Shown here in pieces: positions 42,344 to 50,960 of a stretch of DNA of 64,000 bases; the stretch's first letter is position 1; each line of letters opens with the position of its first letter. The stretch covers positions 62,001 through 126,000 of the forward strand of contig JAFWEX010000105.1 of the NCBI GenBank assembly GCA_017512705.1, read 5' to 3'. A program made the position numbers and the translations under genes. The notes below the pieces were generated by a model. That model did no database searches. It saw only the letters and a list, made by a program, of their open reading frames with translations, and was not told the DNA's origin. This stretch comes from Paenibacillus sp. (GTDB taxonomy: Bacteria; Bacillota; Bacilli; Paenibacillales; Paenibacillaceae).

Positions 42344-43384
42344 ATGAAAAGAGGTTTATTGTTCGTCTTATCAATTGTTATGTTGGCAATTTTGTTAGCT
42401 GCTTGTGGGAATTCGGGTTCTAAAGACGAACAATCCACTCAAAACGCTCAAGGCGGAGATTCTGAGAAATCCCTGCGGATGGCACTGGTGCTTCCTGAGA
42501 AAATAGGGGTTAACCCTTTCTTTGTACAAATGGATGAAGGTTTCAAAAAAGCAGGTCAAGAGTTCAAGGTGGATACCAAAACGATTGAATCTACAGACCC
42601 TGCAGCATTCGAGCAGAATCTTCGTGCAGCTGTTGCTGAGAATTATGATCTGATTATTACGGCAACGTTCCAAGCTGAAGATGCACTGAAACAGGTCGCT
42701 GCCGAGAATCCAAACAAGTCGTTTGCAATTGTGGACACAACGGTAGATCTGCCTAACGTTCGTAGCGTTGGTTTCCGTGAGTATGAGGGGGCGTACCTGC
42801 TGGGTGCTGCTGCTGGACTCTCCACAAAAACAGATAAAGTGGGCATGATCGCTGCCATGGACATACCTTTGATCAAGAAATATACAGAAGGATTCAGAGC
42901 AGGTCTCGAATCCGTTAATCCAAAAGCAGAATTCCTGGTGAACTACGTTGGTGGTTTCAATGACCCAGCCAAATCCAAAGAACTGGCACTGGTGCAATTC
43001 GACAAAGGGGCTGACTTCATCGCGGGTGCGGCTGCTGTAGGAGACCTTGGTGTGTTCGAAGCAGCTAAAGAAAAAGGCTTTTATACTTCCGGACAAGATA
43101 CAGACCGCACGGTTGAAGATCCGGAACATATCGTTCTTTCCCAGTTGAAATCAACAGATACTGTTGCATATGAGACGGTGAAGGATTTTGTAGAAGGTAA
43201 ATTCCAAGCAGGCGCTGTGAACTATGGCCTGAAAGAAGACGGTGTAGGTCTGACATACGTGACACGTGATAGCGAGTCTCCATTGAGTGCGTTTGTTGGA
43301 CAAGATGTTGTTGACCAAGTAAAAGCGATCAGAGATGACATCGTATCCGGTAAAATTGTAGTTCAAGATCCATTGCAACAATAG
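42344..43384 (+). CDS. BMP-family nucleoside-type ABC transporter binding lipoprotein
   Basis: 346 residues. The lipoprotein signal ends LLAAC (Cys21). The BMP/Med domain (PF02608) follows: 'VLPEKIGVNPFFVQMDEGFKKA', 'LIITATFQAEDALKQVA', 'SVGFREYEGAYLLGAAAGLSTKTDKVGMIAAMD' (split) and 'GADFIAGAAAVGDLGVFEAA'. This is the PnrA/NupN/BmpA group that binds purine or pyrimidine nucleosides. It has its own promoter and terminator, and the ATPase and permeases lie in the next transcription unit. Strong expression of the binding protein alone is common. Start at ATG 42344. Confidence 0.9.
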   Translation: MKRGLLFVLSIVMLAILLAACGNSGSKDEQSTQNAQGGDSEKSLRMALVLPEKIGVNPFFVQMDEGFKKAGQEFKVDTKTIESTDPAAFEQNLRAAVAENYDLIITATFQAEDALKQVAAENPNKSFAIVDTTVDLPNVRSVGFREYEGAYLLGAAAGLSTKTDKVGMIAAMDIPLIKKYTEGFRAGLESVNPKAEFLVNYVGGFNDPAKSKELALVQFDKGADFIAGAAAVGDLGVFEAAKEKGFYTSGQDTDRTVEDPEHIVLSQLKSTDTVAYETVKDFVEGKFQAGAVNYGLKEDGVGLTYVTRDSESPLSAFVGQDVVDQVKAIRDDIVSGKIVVQDPLQQ

Positions 43385-43472
43385 TAGACTTAGAAAATTA
43401 TTTCTTAACTTGATCTGAAATACTTCATATGAAGATGAATAATCAATTGAGGGATGAGTAATCCATCTAGTT

Positions 43473-43505
43473 AGCCGGCTGCCCAACCAGGCAGCCGGTT
43501 TTGCT
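43473..43505 (+). terminator. Terminator of the BMP lipoprotein gene
   Basis: AGCCGGCTGCC pairs with GGCAGCCGGTT around a CAACCA loop, followed by TTTTG. Confidence 0.88.
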
Positions 43506-43509
43506 ACTG

Positions 43510-43538
43510 TTTACACTAATCATTGTGTCCAATATAAC
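43510..43538 (+). promoter_or_regulatory. Sigma-A promoter of the nucleoside transporter ATPase operon
   Basis: TTTACA (43510-43515), 17 bp, TATAAC (43533-43538). GTTTACAC occurs at 43509 and again at 43539, a 30-bp direct repeat flanking the promoter that may be a regulator site. Confidence 0.65.
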
Positions 43539-43598
43539 GTTTACACGATAACGGAGAGGATAGATATAACCTGAAGAAGCAGCGCGGTTGGCTAAAAG

Positions 43599-43683
43599 CT
43601 TTCTGCAAGAAAGCTGCATCGGAAGCATACGCTTATCCCCGGATTTTCCCCTTCATAAGGGAATCAGAAAAATCCGGGGATAA
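43599..43683 (+). repeat. Structured palindromic element in the leader of the transporter operon
   Basis: A first hairpin (AGCTTTC, TGCAA loop, GAAAGCT, 43599-43617) precedes a larger one whose outer arms TTATCCCCGGATTTT (43633-43647) and AAAATCCGGGGATAA (43669-43683) are perfect complements over 15 bp, with an inner TTCCC/GGGAA stem. It lies in the about 230-nt leader before the ATPase gene. It could be a dispersed intergenic repeat of the genus or a regulatory RNA. No U-run follows. Confidence 0.6.
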
Positions 43684-43774
43684 CAGCAATCGGAAGGTTA
43701 ATCTATCATCGGAGTGGCAAGTGTAATCAATTGTAGTGAGACTGATATCAACCGAGAGGAGCGAACGCAAAGAT

Positions 43775-45274
43775 ATGCTGCTGGAGATGGAGCAAATTAC
43801 GAAGAAGTACGGTAGCTTCACGGCTAACAAGGATATCCATTTTAATCTGCGCGAAGGGGAGATCCATGCTCTTGTTGGGGAGAATGGAGCAGGTAAAACG
43901 ACACTGATGCGTATGCTGTATGGGATGGAGCAGCCGACAACAGGTACGATCAAAGTCCGTGGACGTGAAGTTAGCTTTGCATCACCATCTCAGGCTATGG
44001 CCAGTGGGATCGGCATGGTGCACCAGCATTTCATGCTGTTTCCTTCCTTTACGGTGGCAGAGAATATTGTCATTGGGCGTGAACCTGGTGCGGCAGGTGC
44101 ATTCAATCGAAAAAAAGCGGCAGAACAGGTCTATGAATTGGGCAGACAGTATGGCATGCCGGTAGACCCGTGGAAAAAAGTCGCCGAATGTCCACTAGGC
44201 ATGCAGCAACGTGTAGAGATCCTTAAGGTGCTGCATCAGGGAGCGGACATCATTATATTGGACGAACCGTCCGCGGTGCTCACTCCGCTAGAAGTGAAAG
44301 AGCTGCTGGCCAACATGAGATCCCTTGCGAAGCTGGGGAAAACCTTCGTCATCATCACACACAAGCTGCAAGAGGTGATGGATGTCGCGGACCGAATCAC
44401 TGTATTGCGTGATGGACAAGTCACAGGGATATTAGAAGCTAAAGATACGAATGTAGAGGAACTGTCACGCCTGATGGTGGGACGTGAACTGGTGCGTATG
44501 GACAAGCCGCCATCTGTGCCAGGCGAAGCGGTGCTCCAAGTGGAAGGCATTCATCTCACGGGAGCCAAAGATCGGTCTGCCCTTAAAGACATTCATATGC
44601 AAGTCCGAAAGGGTGAAGTGGTCGGTATTGCAGGTATTTCAGGCAATGGTCAATCTGAATTGATTCAGGTGATCGCCGGATTGCGGAAGCCGGAAGGAGG
44701 ACGAGTCCTCTTATCCGGACAGGATACGACAAACTGGCCAGTACGCCGGATTCGGGAACATGGCCTGGCTCATATTCCGGAAGACCGCTATATGTGGGGG
44801 GCGGCGAAGGATGCTAGCGTGAAAGAGAACGGACTGATGGGGCATCACCACCGTTTGCAGAAGAAGGGCATGATTAGGGCCAAAGCAGCGAAGACCATGG
44901 TGGAGAGCTGGATCAAACAGTTCAGTATTAAGACAGGTTCCGCAGAGACGAAAGCACAGTTTCTATCGGGTGGTAACTTGCAAAAGCTGATTGCAGCACG
45001 TGAATTTGCACAGGATACACCATTCTTGATCGCGGCAGAGCCTACACGCGGAGTGGATATCGGTGCGATGGAGACGATTCACGCAGAATTGTTACGTAAA
45101 CGAAACGAAGGAGCAGGGATTCTGCTGATTTCATCTGAACTGTCGGAGATTTTGCAATTATCAGATCGCATTATTGTCATGTACGAAGGTGAGATTGCTG
45201 GAGAACTTGCGGCAGCGGAAGCGACAGAAGAACAGATCAGCTTGTTGATGGCAGGAGGGAAAGAGCGGATATGA
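43775..45274 (+). CDS. Nucleoside-type ABC transporter ATPase (NupO/YufO-like, two ATPase domains)
   Basis: 499 residues with two ATPase domains. The first has 'GENGAGKTTLMRMLYG', 'LGMQQRVEILKVL' and 'IIILDEPSAVLTP'. The second is degenerate in its P-loop ('GISGNGQSELIQVI') but has 'LSGGNLQKLIAAREFAQ' and 'IAAEPTRGVDIGA'. This asymmetry is normal for the RbsA/NupO group. ATG 43775 has GAGGAG upstream. It overlaps the first permease by 4 nt. It powers uptake of the ligand captured by the lipoprotein at 42344. Confidence 0.92.
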   Translation: MLLEMEQITKKYGSFTANKDIHFNLREGEIHALVGENGAGKTTLMRMLYGMEQPTTGTIKVRGREVSFASPSQAMASGIGMVHQHFMLFPSFTVAENIVIGREPGAAGAFNRKKAAEQVYELGRQYGMPVDPWKKVAECPLGMQQRVEILKVLHQGADIIILDEPSAVLTPLEVKELLANMRSLAKLGKTFVIITHKLQEVMDVADRITVLRDGQVTGILEAKDTNVEELSRLMVGRELVRMDKPPSVPGEAVLQVEGIHLTGAKDRSALKDIHMQVRKGEVVGIAGISGNGQSELIQVIAGLRKPEGGRVLLSGQDTTNWPVRRIREHGLAHIPEDRYMWGAAKDASVKENGLMGHHHRLQKKGMIRAKAAKTMVESWIKQFSIKTGSAETKAQFLSGGNLQKLIAAREFAQDTPFLIAAEPTRGVDIGAMETIHAELLRKRNEGAGILLISSELSEILQLSDRIIVMYEGEIAGELAAAEATEEQISLLMAGGKERI

Positions 45275-46338
45275 ATCGAGTAAAAGAATCACTTCGTGGA
45301 CTTGTACAGCCGCTGCTTGCCGTACTGATCGGCCTGCTCGCGGGAGCGATCGCTATTCTGGTCGTTGGTGGCAGTGTCATAGATACGTACGCGGAGATGT
45401 GGAAAGGAGCTTTCGGCAACTTCTACTTCTTCACGAATACATTGGCGCGTGCTACACCAATTATCCTGGCGGGACTTGGCGTAGCACTGGCGTTCCGTGC
45501 CGGATTTTTCAACATGGGTGCGGAAGGTCAGATGATTCTTGGGGGACTCAGTGCGGCACTTACGGCGCTCTATCTGCCAGGGCCGGGCTGGTTCGTTTGT
45601 ATTGCTGCGATCGTGGCGGGGATTATCGCCGGCGGTGTATGGTCTCTTTTTGCAGGCTGGCTGGATGCACGTTTTGGTATGAATTTGTTGATTACAACCT
45701 TGCTGCTTAACTATATCGCGATCTATTTTGGTGGATACATGGTGTCATATCCATTCAAAGATCGGACGGGATCAGCAGCGATGGCCCAGACGCCGATGAT
45801 CGATCAGAGCATCTGGCTGCCGAAGCTATTTCAGGGGATGGGACTGCACGCAGGTTTCATTATAGCGATAGTGGCGGCATTGCTGATCTACTGGTTTACA
45901 CACAAAACGGTGACGGGTTATGAGATTCGTATGCTCGGCAGCAATCCGTCGTTTGCCGCTTATGGCGGTGTGCGCCGGATTCGTATGATGATGCTGTCGA
46001 TGATCATCAGTGGTGGACTTGCGGGTCTCGCGGGTGCTGGTGAAGTGCTCGGTACACAGTACCGTTTCCTCGATGGCTCGTTGTCCTCGGCAAGTTATGC
46101 GTGGAGCGGTATCATGGCTACATTGCTGGCACGCTCGCATCCACTGGGTACAGCGGTAGCAGCTATTTTGCTGGCTGCTCTGCAGACAGGTGCGATGGGC
46201 ATGGAGCGAAACACGGATGTGCCACTGGAAGTGGGTAGCGTGATTCAGGCCGTTCTGACGTTATTTGTCTCAGCACAGATTGGTTATTCCTTCCTGAAGC
46301 GGAGAAAGGAGAAGAAGTCCAATGCAGCAACTGTTTGA
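45271..46338 (+). CDS. Nucleoside-type ABC transporter permease 1 (NupP-like)
   Basis: 355 residues, about nine to ten helices, of the BPD_transp_2 family. Family elements are 'GLGVALAFRAGFFNMGAEGQMILGGL' (split), 'LLLNYIAIYFGGYMV', 'RMLGSNPSFAAYGGV' and 'SYAWSGIMATLLARSHPLG'. It starts in the ATGA overlap with the ATPase gene and overlaps the second permease by 17 nt. Ordered lipoprotein, ATPase, permease, permease, the set equals B. subtilis nupNOPQ (guanosine importer); the exact nucleoside is inferred. Confidence 0.92.
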   Translation: MNRVKESLRGLVQPLLAVLIGLLAGAIAILVVGGSVIDTYAEMWKGAFGNFYFFTNTLARATPIILAGLGVALAFRAGFFNMGAEGQMILGGLSAALTALYLPGPGWFVCIAAIVAGIIAGGVWSLFAGWLDARFGMNLLITTLLLNYIAIYFGGYMVSYPFKDRTGSAAMAQTPMIDQSIWLPKLFQGMGLHAGFIIAIVAALLIYWFTHKTVTGYEIRMLGSNPSFAAYGGVRRIRMMMLSMIISGGLAGLAGAGEVLGTQYRFLDGSLSSASYAWSGIMATLLARSHPLGTAVAAILLAALQTGAMGMERNTDVPLEVGSVIQAVLTLFVSAQIGYSFLKRRKEKKSNAATV

Positions 46339-47245
46339 TGCAGCCATGTTTGGCTCAACCTTACGGATTATGACGCCGATCCTGCTCGCAGCACTTGGCG
46401 GGGCTCTATGCTCGCGTGTCGGTCTGTTCAACGTCGGTCTGGAAGGGCTTGTGCTGATCGGGGCGTTCTCCGCCATTGTGGGCAACTATCTATTCGGCAA
46501 CGTTCTTTTGGCAGTACTATTTTCGATTATTATCGTGATGCTGTTCTCGGCGCTCTTTGCATTTATAAGTATTAATCTGAAGGCGAATGCCATCGTGGTC
46601 GGGATCTCATTGAACTTCCTGGCGGCGGGACTCACGACATTCGCATTGCGAGCGATCTTTGATGTCAAGGGTGCATACTACGATAAGGATATGGTAGGCC
46701 TGCCGAAATGGGACATTCCATTGATCCAGGATATCCCTTGGGTGGGCACGGTGTTCTCAGGCCATAGTCCGCTGGTATATCTCGGTATTATTATTGTCAT
46801 TGCTCTGCAGTTTTATCTATTTAAAAGTGTATCTGGCTTCCGTCTGCGTTCCGTGGGCGAGAATCCGATCGCAGCTCAGAGCATCGGCATCAAAGTGCGC
46901 GGCATTCAGTACGGCGCTGTGTTGATGTGCGGTGTACTGTGTGCACTGGCTGGAGCGCAGTTGTCGCTTGGTCAGGTGACGATGTTTACCGAGGGAATGA
47001 CCGCAGGCCGCGGCTTTATCGCTTTGGTTGCTACCATGCTGGGACAAGCCAATCCGCTTGGCGTCATGGGGTCCAGTGTGCTGTTTGGTTTCATGGAAGC
47101 ACTAAGTATTCGTCTGCAAGGCTTCTCCTTGCCAACCCATTTCACCATGATGCTGCCGTATATTGTGACACTGGTAGCGATGTTCTTTTTCAAAGACCGG
47201 ACGTATGCGCAGGATGCACTGAAAGCGGGCGGGAGCTCGCGTTAA
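46322..47245 (+). CDS. Nucleoside-type ABC transporter permease 2 (NupQ-like)
   Basis: 307 residues, about eight helices, BPD_transp_2 family. Elements are 'LLAALGGALCSRVGLFNVGLEGLVLIGAF' (split), 'GISLNFLAAGLTTFALR', 'RSVGENPIAAQSIGIKV' and 'GRGFIALVATMLGQANPLG'. It forms the membrane channel with permease 1. The operon may continue into the enzyme genes at 47340 and 48013, as no terminator is seen in the 94-nt gap. Confidence 0.92.
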   Translation: MQQLFDAAMFGSTLRIMTPILLAALGGALCSRVGLFNVGLEGLVLIGAFSAIVGNYLFGNVLLAVLFSIIIVMLFSALFAFISINLKANAIVVGISLNFLAAGLTTFALRAIFDVKGAYYDKDMVGLPKWDIPLIQDIPWVGTVFSGHSPLVYLGIIIVIALQFYLFKSVSGFRLRSVGENPIAAQSIGIKVRGIQYGAVLMCGVLCALAGAQLSLGQVTMFTEGMTAGRGFIALVATMLGQANPLGVMGSSVLFGFMEALSIRLQGFSLPTHFTMMLPYIVTLVAMFFFKDRTYAQDALKAGGSSR

Positions 47246-47339
47246 GCCTGCTGTTGTCATGCCAAGTTATGATAGGATAGACATGTGAGAAGCGGTTACA
47301 GTTGCATATCGACATCGTGGACGAAGGAGGAAGCAGGGA

Positions 47340-48011
47340 ATGCATAACAAGGCTGAACGTTTGAAAAAAACGAAAACACCGCCACCCAAAGCAGGTGCCG
47401 ATTATGGAGATCGGCTGCCGCCGGGTCAGGTGCTGACGGAGAAATTCCCGATTTTGCATGAAGGGGAAGTGCCGGAATATGACCTCTCTACTTGGGATTT
47501 GAAGGTTTTTGGTGAAGTGGAAGAAGAGAAAGTGTTCTCTCTAGCTGAGCTCCAGGCGATGCCGCAGGTGAACATGGTTAGTGATATTCATTGCGTGACT
47601 CGCTGGTCGAAGTTTGATACACCGTGGGAGGGTATCCGTTTCTCGGAATTCATAAAGCTGCTTGGGGTTAAACCAGAAGCGAAGTATGTCATGATTCACG
47701 CGGATCATGATTACGAGACGAATGTTCCACTGGAAGAACTGATGCATGATAATGTATTGCTTGCATTTAAATACAACGGTGAGCCGCTCACACCAAAGCA
47801 TGGTTTCCCACTGCGACTGGTTGTGCCACAGCTTTACTTCTGGAAGAGTGCAAAGTGGGTGCGTGGGCTTGAGTTTATGACGGAAGATCGCAACGGCTTC
47901 TGGGAAAGCAACGGCTTCCACCATTTTGCCGATCCGTTCAAGGAACAACGCTTCTCAGGTGAGGATCTACCGATTCCTGAGGATGAGTGGACGAAGAAGG
48001 AGTTTGATTAA
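47340..48011 (+). CDS. Sulfite-oxidase-like molybdopterin protein (YuiH-like)
   Basis: 223 residues of the oxidoreductase molybdopterin-binding family (PF00174). The likely molybdenum ligand Cys lies in 'DIHCVTRWSKFDTPWEGI' near residue 84. Other family elements are 'HADHDYETNVPLEEL', 'YNGEPLTPKHGFPLRLVVP' and 'WKSAKWVRGLEF'. No signal peptide or dimerisation domain is present, so it is a short cytoplasmic form like B. subtilis YuiH. The substrate is unknown. GGAGG lies 10-14 nt before the ATG. The next gene starts 2 nt after its stop. Confidence 0.88.
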   Translation: MHNKAERLKKTKTPPPKAGADYGDRLPPGQVLTEKFPILHEGEVPEYDLSTWDLKVFGEVEEEKVFSLAELQAMPQVNMVSDIHCVTRWSKFDTPWEGIRFSEFIKLLGVKPEAKYVMIHADHDYETNVPLEELMHDNVLLAFKYNGEPLTPKHGFPLRLVVPQLYFWKSAKWVRGLEFMTEDRNGFWESNGFHHFADPFKEQRFSGEDLPIPEDEWTKKEFD

Positions 48012-48012
48012 G

Positions 48013-48783
48013 ATGTTGATGCCGATTTTGCAGATTCATTCGGAAGATATGCCGGCTTATGCTATCGTGTGTGGAGACCCGGCCCGTGCCGAGAAGATTT
48101 CTCGTAAGCTGGAGAATGCCAGAGAGCTGGCTTTTAGCCGTGAATACCGCACGTTTGTCGGAGTGTATGAAGGTATTCAGATGGCTGTGGTTAGTCATGG
48201 TGTAGGGTCACCAGGTGCAGCTGTCTGCTTCGAGGAACTGATTCGTGCAGGAGTGACAACCCTGATTCGTGTAGGCACAGCGGGTTCATATACAGCTGAT
48301 TATCCAGCAGGCAGTGTTATTGTGAGCACTGCGGCTGTGCGTACGGATGGGCTGACACGTCAGCTTGTACCCGACGGTTTCCCAGCTGTAGCAGATATCG
48401 ATGTGACTAGTGCTTTGGTTACTGCTGCTCGTGAGACAAGCAGTAGCACAGGTGAGGGGAATACCCAGGCTACCAAGGTTGGGGTAGGTATCACGGTAAC
48501 ACTGGATGCGTTCTTCACAGGGGTGGAGGAGATTCCCCACCGCAAGTACAAGCAGGCTGGGGCACTTGCCGCAGAGATGGAGATCGCCGCGCTCTATATT
48601 GTAAGTACCTTGCGTGGTGCAAGAGCTGGAGCGATCGTAGCGATTGACGGCTTCGCAGACAGTGATCTTGCTGCCGAGTATGATCCGCATACCGATGCGG
48701 TCGCTAAGGCTGTGGAGCATGAGATCGATGCCGCGCTGCGGGCGCTTGCTGTGCTTGCTCGCCAAGATCAGGCCAAGCAATAA
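48013..48783 (+). CDS. Nucleoside phosphorylase (uridine/purine phosphorylase family)
   Basis: 256 residues, PNP_UDP_1 family: 'AYAIVCGDPARAEKIS' phosphate-site start, 'VSHGVGSPGAAVCFEELI', 'LIRVGTAGSYTADYPAG' and 'AAEMEIAALYIVSTLRGARAGAI' (the Met-Glu that holds the ribose). It splits a nucleoside with phosphate into base and ribose-1-phosphate. The family includes uridine phosphorylase and PNP; the base cannot be fixed from these motifs. ATG 48013 has AAGGAG 10 nt upstream, within the end of the preceding gene. It fits directly with the nucleoside importer upstream. Confidence 0.88.
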   Translation: MLMPILQIHSEDMPAYAIVCGDPARAEKISRKLENARELAFSREYRTFVGVYEGIQMAVVSHGVGSPGAAVCFEELIRAGVTTLIRVGTAGSYTADYPAGSVIVSTAAVRTDGLTRQLVPDGFPAVADIDVTSALVTAARETSSSTGEGNTQATKVGVGITVTLDAFFTGVEEIPHRKYKQAGALAAEMEIAALYIVSTLRGARAGAIVAIDGFADSDLAAEYDPHTDAVAKAVEHEIDAALRALAVLARQDQAKQ

Positions 48784-48804
48784 TTAGTCCGTGCACACCA
48801 AATG

Positions 48805-48855
48805 AAAATGGCGTCCCCAAGGTCATCATATAGACCAGGGACGCCATTTTTATTC
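48805..48855 (+). terminator. Terminator after the phosphorylase gene
   Basis: AAAATGGCGTCCC (48805-48817) pairs with GGGACGCCATTTT (48838-48850) around a 20-nt loop, followed by TATT. Confidence 0.85.
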
Positions 48856-48961
48856 TAGATTTTACGGTGCAATGAAGTCAGAGAGGGGTGGGAATCTGGT
48901 TCAGACTTCATTGCTCCCATGAATCCAGCAGAACATCGTGCTTGTACACCGTGGGACGCTC

Positions 48962-49828
48962 TTAATTGTATACAATTTGCATGTTGAAGAAGGTACCATC
49001 AGAATTGTAATTACCTTCCACGGTAGGTTCGCCTTCTTTAGTAAAGATAACGACATCTGAAGGGAAAGCTTTCTTTTCTAGCATGTGGCCGTTCAGGTCA
49101 AGGCCGAGTAGCAACTCTGCCTGTGGTACACCAGAGTCTTGCAATTGTCTTGGTGTCAAAGCCTTCATTTTTTTGTTATATTCGTCCAAAGCTTCTTGTC
49201 CTTTGCCATACAAGTCATCTGCAAGTTCTCTTGCATTGAAACCTACTACTTTGTGAGTGGCTTGATCCACGTTAATCCAAGTGCCGAAATCGCCATCTGT
49301 GTACATAAATTCCAGAATATCATGTCCGCCTTTGTGCTGAAGCGTAATTTTTGCCAGTTCTCCGACTGGTAAACCTAGTTTGCTGAACACTTCTTCCGCT
49401 GCTGCAATATCCTCTTTAGACGCATCTTCATTGGCTAAGCTCTCTTCTGTATGGCTAATTTTGTTTTTTTCAAAGAAAGTGGTGATTTCATTTTCTTCAA
49501 TGTATCCCGATTTAATATTCCCTTTTGCATCGATCAAGATCTGACTCGAAGGCGTACCCTTGACATTAAAATCCCAACCTAAACCGTCAATATAGTTGCT
49601 TTTATCCAGCTTGTACTCTTTTTTAGTTAATTTTTTCAGCGTTTGTTCTGCTTTTTTTATGCTCGCTGCCGGCGCTTTTTTCGTTTGGTTTGCTTCTGAT
49701 TTTTTGGAAACTGTAGTCGACACATCAGCTTTTGCTGCACTTACTGAAGATGTGAGTGGAGTGATGGACATTGTGCCGATTATTCCTGCAAGGGCAACAG
49801 AACTTAATACTTTGTATATTTTTTTCAT
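48962..49828 (-). CDS. Exported PepSY-like protein of unknown function
   Basis: 288 residues. The signal peptide (MKKIYK, hydrophobic core, cut near SVSAA) is followed by a Lys/Ser/Ala-rich linker. Then come two beta-alpha-beta segments with a PepSY-like look: 'AEQTLKKLTKKEYKLDKSNYIDG' (split) and 'AAAEEVFSKLGLPVGELAKITL', ending in 'TWINVDQATHKVVGFNAREL'. ATG 49828 has AGGAGG 8 nt upstream. Proteins of this pattern are often protease inhibitors or wall-associated; no function is assigned. Monocistronic. Confidence 0.72.
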   Translation of the reverse strand: MKKIYKVLSSVALAGIIGTMSITPLTSSVSAAKADVSTTVSKKSEANQTKKAPAASIKKAEQTLKKLTKKEYKLDKSNYIDGLGWDFNVKGTPSSQILIDAKGNIKSGYIEENEITTFFEKNKISHTEESLANEDASKEDIAAAEEVFSKLGLPVGELAKITLQHKGGHDILEFMYTDGDFGTWINVDQATHKVVGFNARELADDLYGKGQEALDEYNKKMKALTPRQLQDSGVPQAELLLGLDLNGHMLEKKAFPSDVVIFTKEGEPTVEGNYNSDGTFFNMQIVYN

Positions 49829-50042
49829 GATATACCTCCTAGAATCTTTTGTATTTTGTGTTTCACCTATATAACAATTAAGACCGTACTTTTGTGACAC
49901 GTTTTTAGATTTTATGGAATTTCATGGTGTGAATGTGTTGATGGGCAATGCCTAACCTCTATCGAATGATATTGAAATCATTGGGTAATTATATAGAAGG
50001 AACATACATCAACATGAAGTTGTAGAAGGAGGACTCAGAGCG

Positions 50043-50231
50043 ATGACACAAAACAATCAACCTCAGGATGAGGCAGCAATTCGCAACAAACTGGACGAAG
50101 ACGGCGATTCTTTGATGGAGAAAAAGAAAATCATGAACGGTGTGGACATTGAACCACAGGCAGATGATTGGGCAGCCAAACCGTCACCGGTTGCTTTTAA
50201 TGAAGAGATCAAGACGTCTTCCAAAAAGTAG
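50043..50231 (+). CDS. Small acidic/polar hypothetical protein
   Basis: 62 residues, polar and probably disordered, with no hydrophobic segment. AGAAGGAGGA lies before the ATG and a terminator follows the stop, supporting a real gene. I do not recognise the family; composition resembles small spore- or stress-related proteins. Confidence 0.6.
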   Translation: MTQNNQPQDEAAIRNKLDEDGDSLMEKKKIMNGVDIEPQADDWAAKPSPVAFNEEIKTSSKK

Positions 50232-50260
50232 TTCGAGATGTTCTCCCCTCATGGATCTAG

Positions 50261-50287
50261 AGCAGGTACCATATGGTATCTGCTTTT
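50261..50287 (+). terminator. Terminator after the small acidic protein gene
   Basis: AGCAGGTACC pairs with GGTATCTGCT (one G-U) around an ATAT loop, followed by TTTT. Confidence 0.82.
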
Positions 50288-50339
50288 TCGTAGTTGTATA
50301 CTATTGGAAATACATGATCAGGAATGTGAGGGGAACATA

Positions 50340-50825
50340 ATGAAAAATATAATACAGATTCGAACTGCACAGCTTGCTGACTATCCGGCTATATCCACGT
50401 TAATGGATCAACTGCACGATCTGCATGTACAGGCTAGACCAGACATATACAGACCGCTGCATCCCCGGCTGGCGGAAAAGGAGTATGCCGAATGGCTTGG
50501 AACTGATCAGCGTTATTTCTATGTGGCCGAGCACGAAGAGACAGAGAAGTTGGTTGGCTTCTGTAGCGCACAACTGAGTGTCATTCAGGATCATTCTCTT
50601 TTTACGGATCGCAGGATGCTCTATATCCATGAACTAGTGGTGGATTCTACTCATCAAGGACACGGAACGGGCAAACGGTTAATGATTGCGATGCTGGATC
50701 TGGCAAGAGATCTTCAAGCAGACCATCTCGAACTTACCGTATCCACATTTAACTCACATGCTCAGGCGTTTTATGAGCAGATGGGACTACAAGTGCGCAG
50801 CAGTCGAATGGAATACCCATTGTAA
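50340..50825 (+). CDS. GNAT-family N-acetyltransferase
   Basis: 161 residues with the GNAT fold: 'IRTAQLADYPAISTLMDQL' at the start, motif A 'LYIHELVVDSTHQGHGTGKRLMIAML' (Q/R-x-x-G-x-G/A, acetyl-CoA site) and motif B 'LELTVSTFNSHAQAFYEQMGL'. It transfers an acetyl group from acetyl-CoA to an unknown amine. The start is ATG 50340, with GAGGGG 6-11 nt upstream; the longer frame overlaps the preceding terminator. Stands alone. Confidence 0.9.
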   Translation: MKNIIQIRTAQLADYPAISTLMDQLHDLHVQARPDIYRPLHPRLAEKEYAEWLGTDQRYFYVAEHEETEKLVGFCSAQLSVIQDHSLFTDRRMLYIHELVVDSTHQGHGTGKRLMIAMLDLARDLQADHLELTVSTFNSHAQAFYEQMGLQVRSSRMEYPL

Positions 50826-50907
50826 ATCCAATTGGGAAACAAATCTGAGTGTCATAACTACATACACTAAGCGTTGTGCGAAATGACATGAAAAATAAAA
50901 CTCTTGA

Positions 50908-50924
50908 ATACCCCCATGGGGTAT
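50908..50924. promoter_or_regulatory. CsoR operator upstream of csoR
   Basis: ATACCCCCATGGGGTAT is a near-perfect palindrome of the CsoR type. It overlaps a -35-like TTGAAT (50905-50910) and precedes TAATCT (50927-50932), so bound CsoR would block the promoter. The same core recurs upstream of copA. Confidence 0.85.
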
Positions 50925-50960
50925 GTTAATCTGTAAAAAGAACGATTGAAAAGGGGTGTT

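Noticed and set aside
42395-43129. A 244-codon antisense frame inside the BMP lipoprotein gene
   Set aside because: Cys/Phe-rich sequence typical of a reverse-strand shadow; the + strand product is a recognisable lipoprotein.
42127-43775. Purine-type riboswitch or PurR box before the nucleoside transporter genes
   Set aside because: No conserved riboswitch core or CGAA-type PurR box could be read in either leader.
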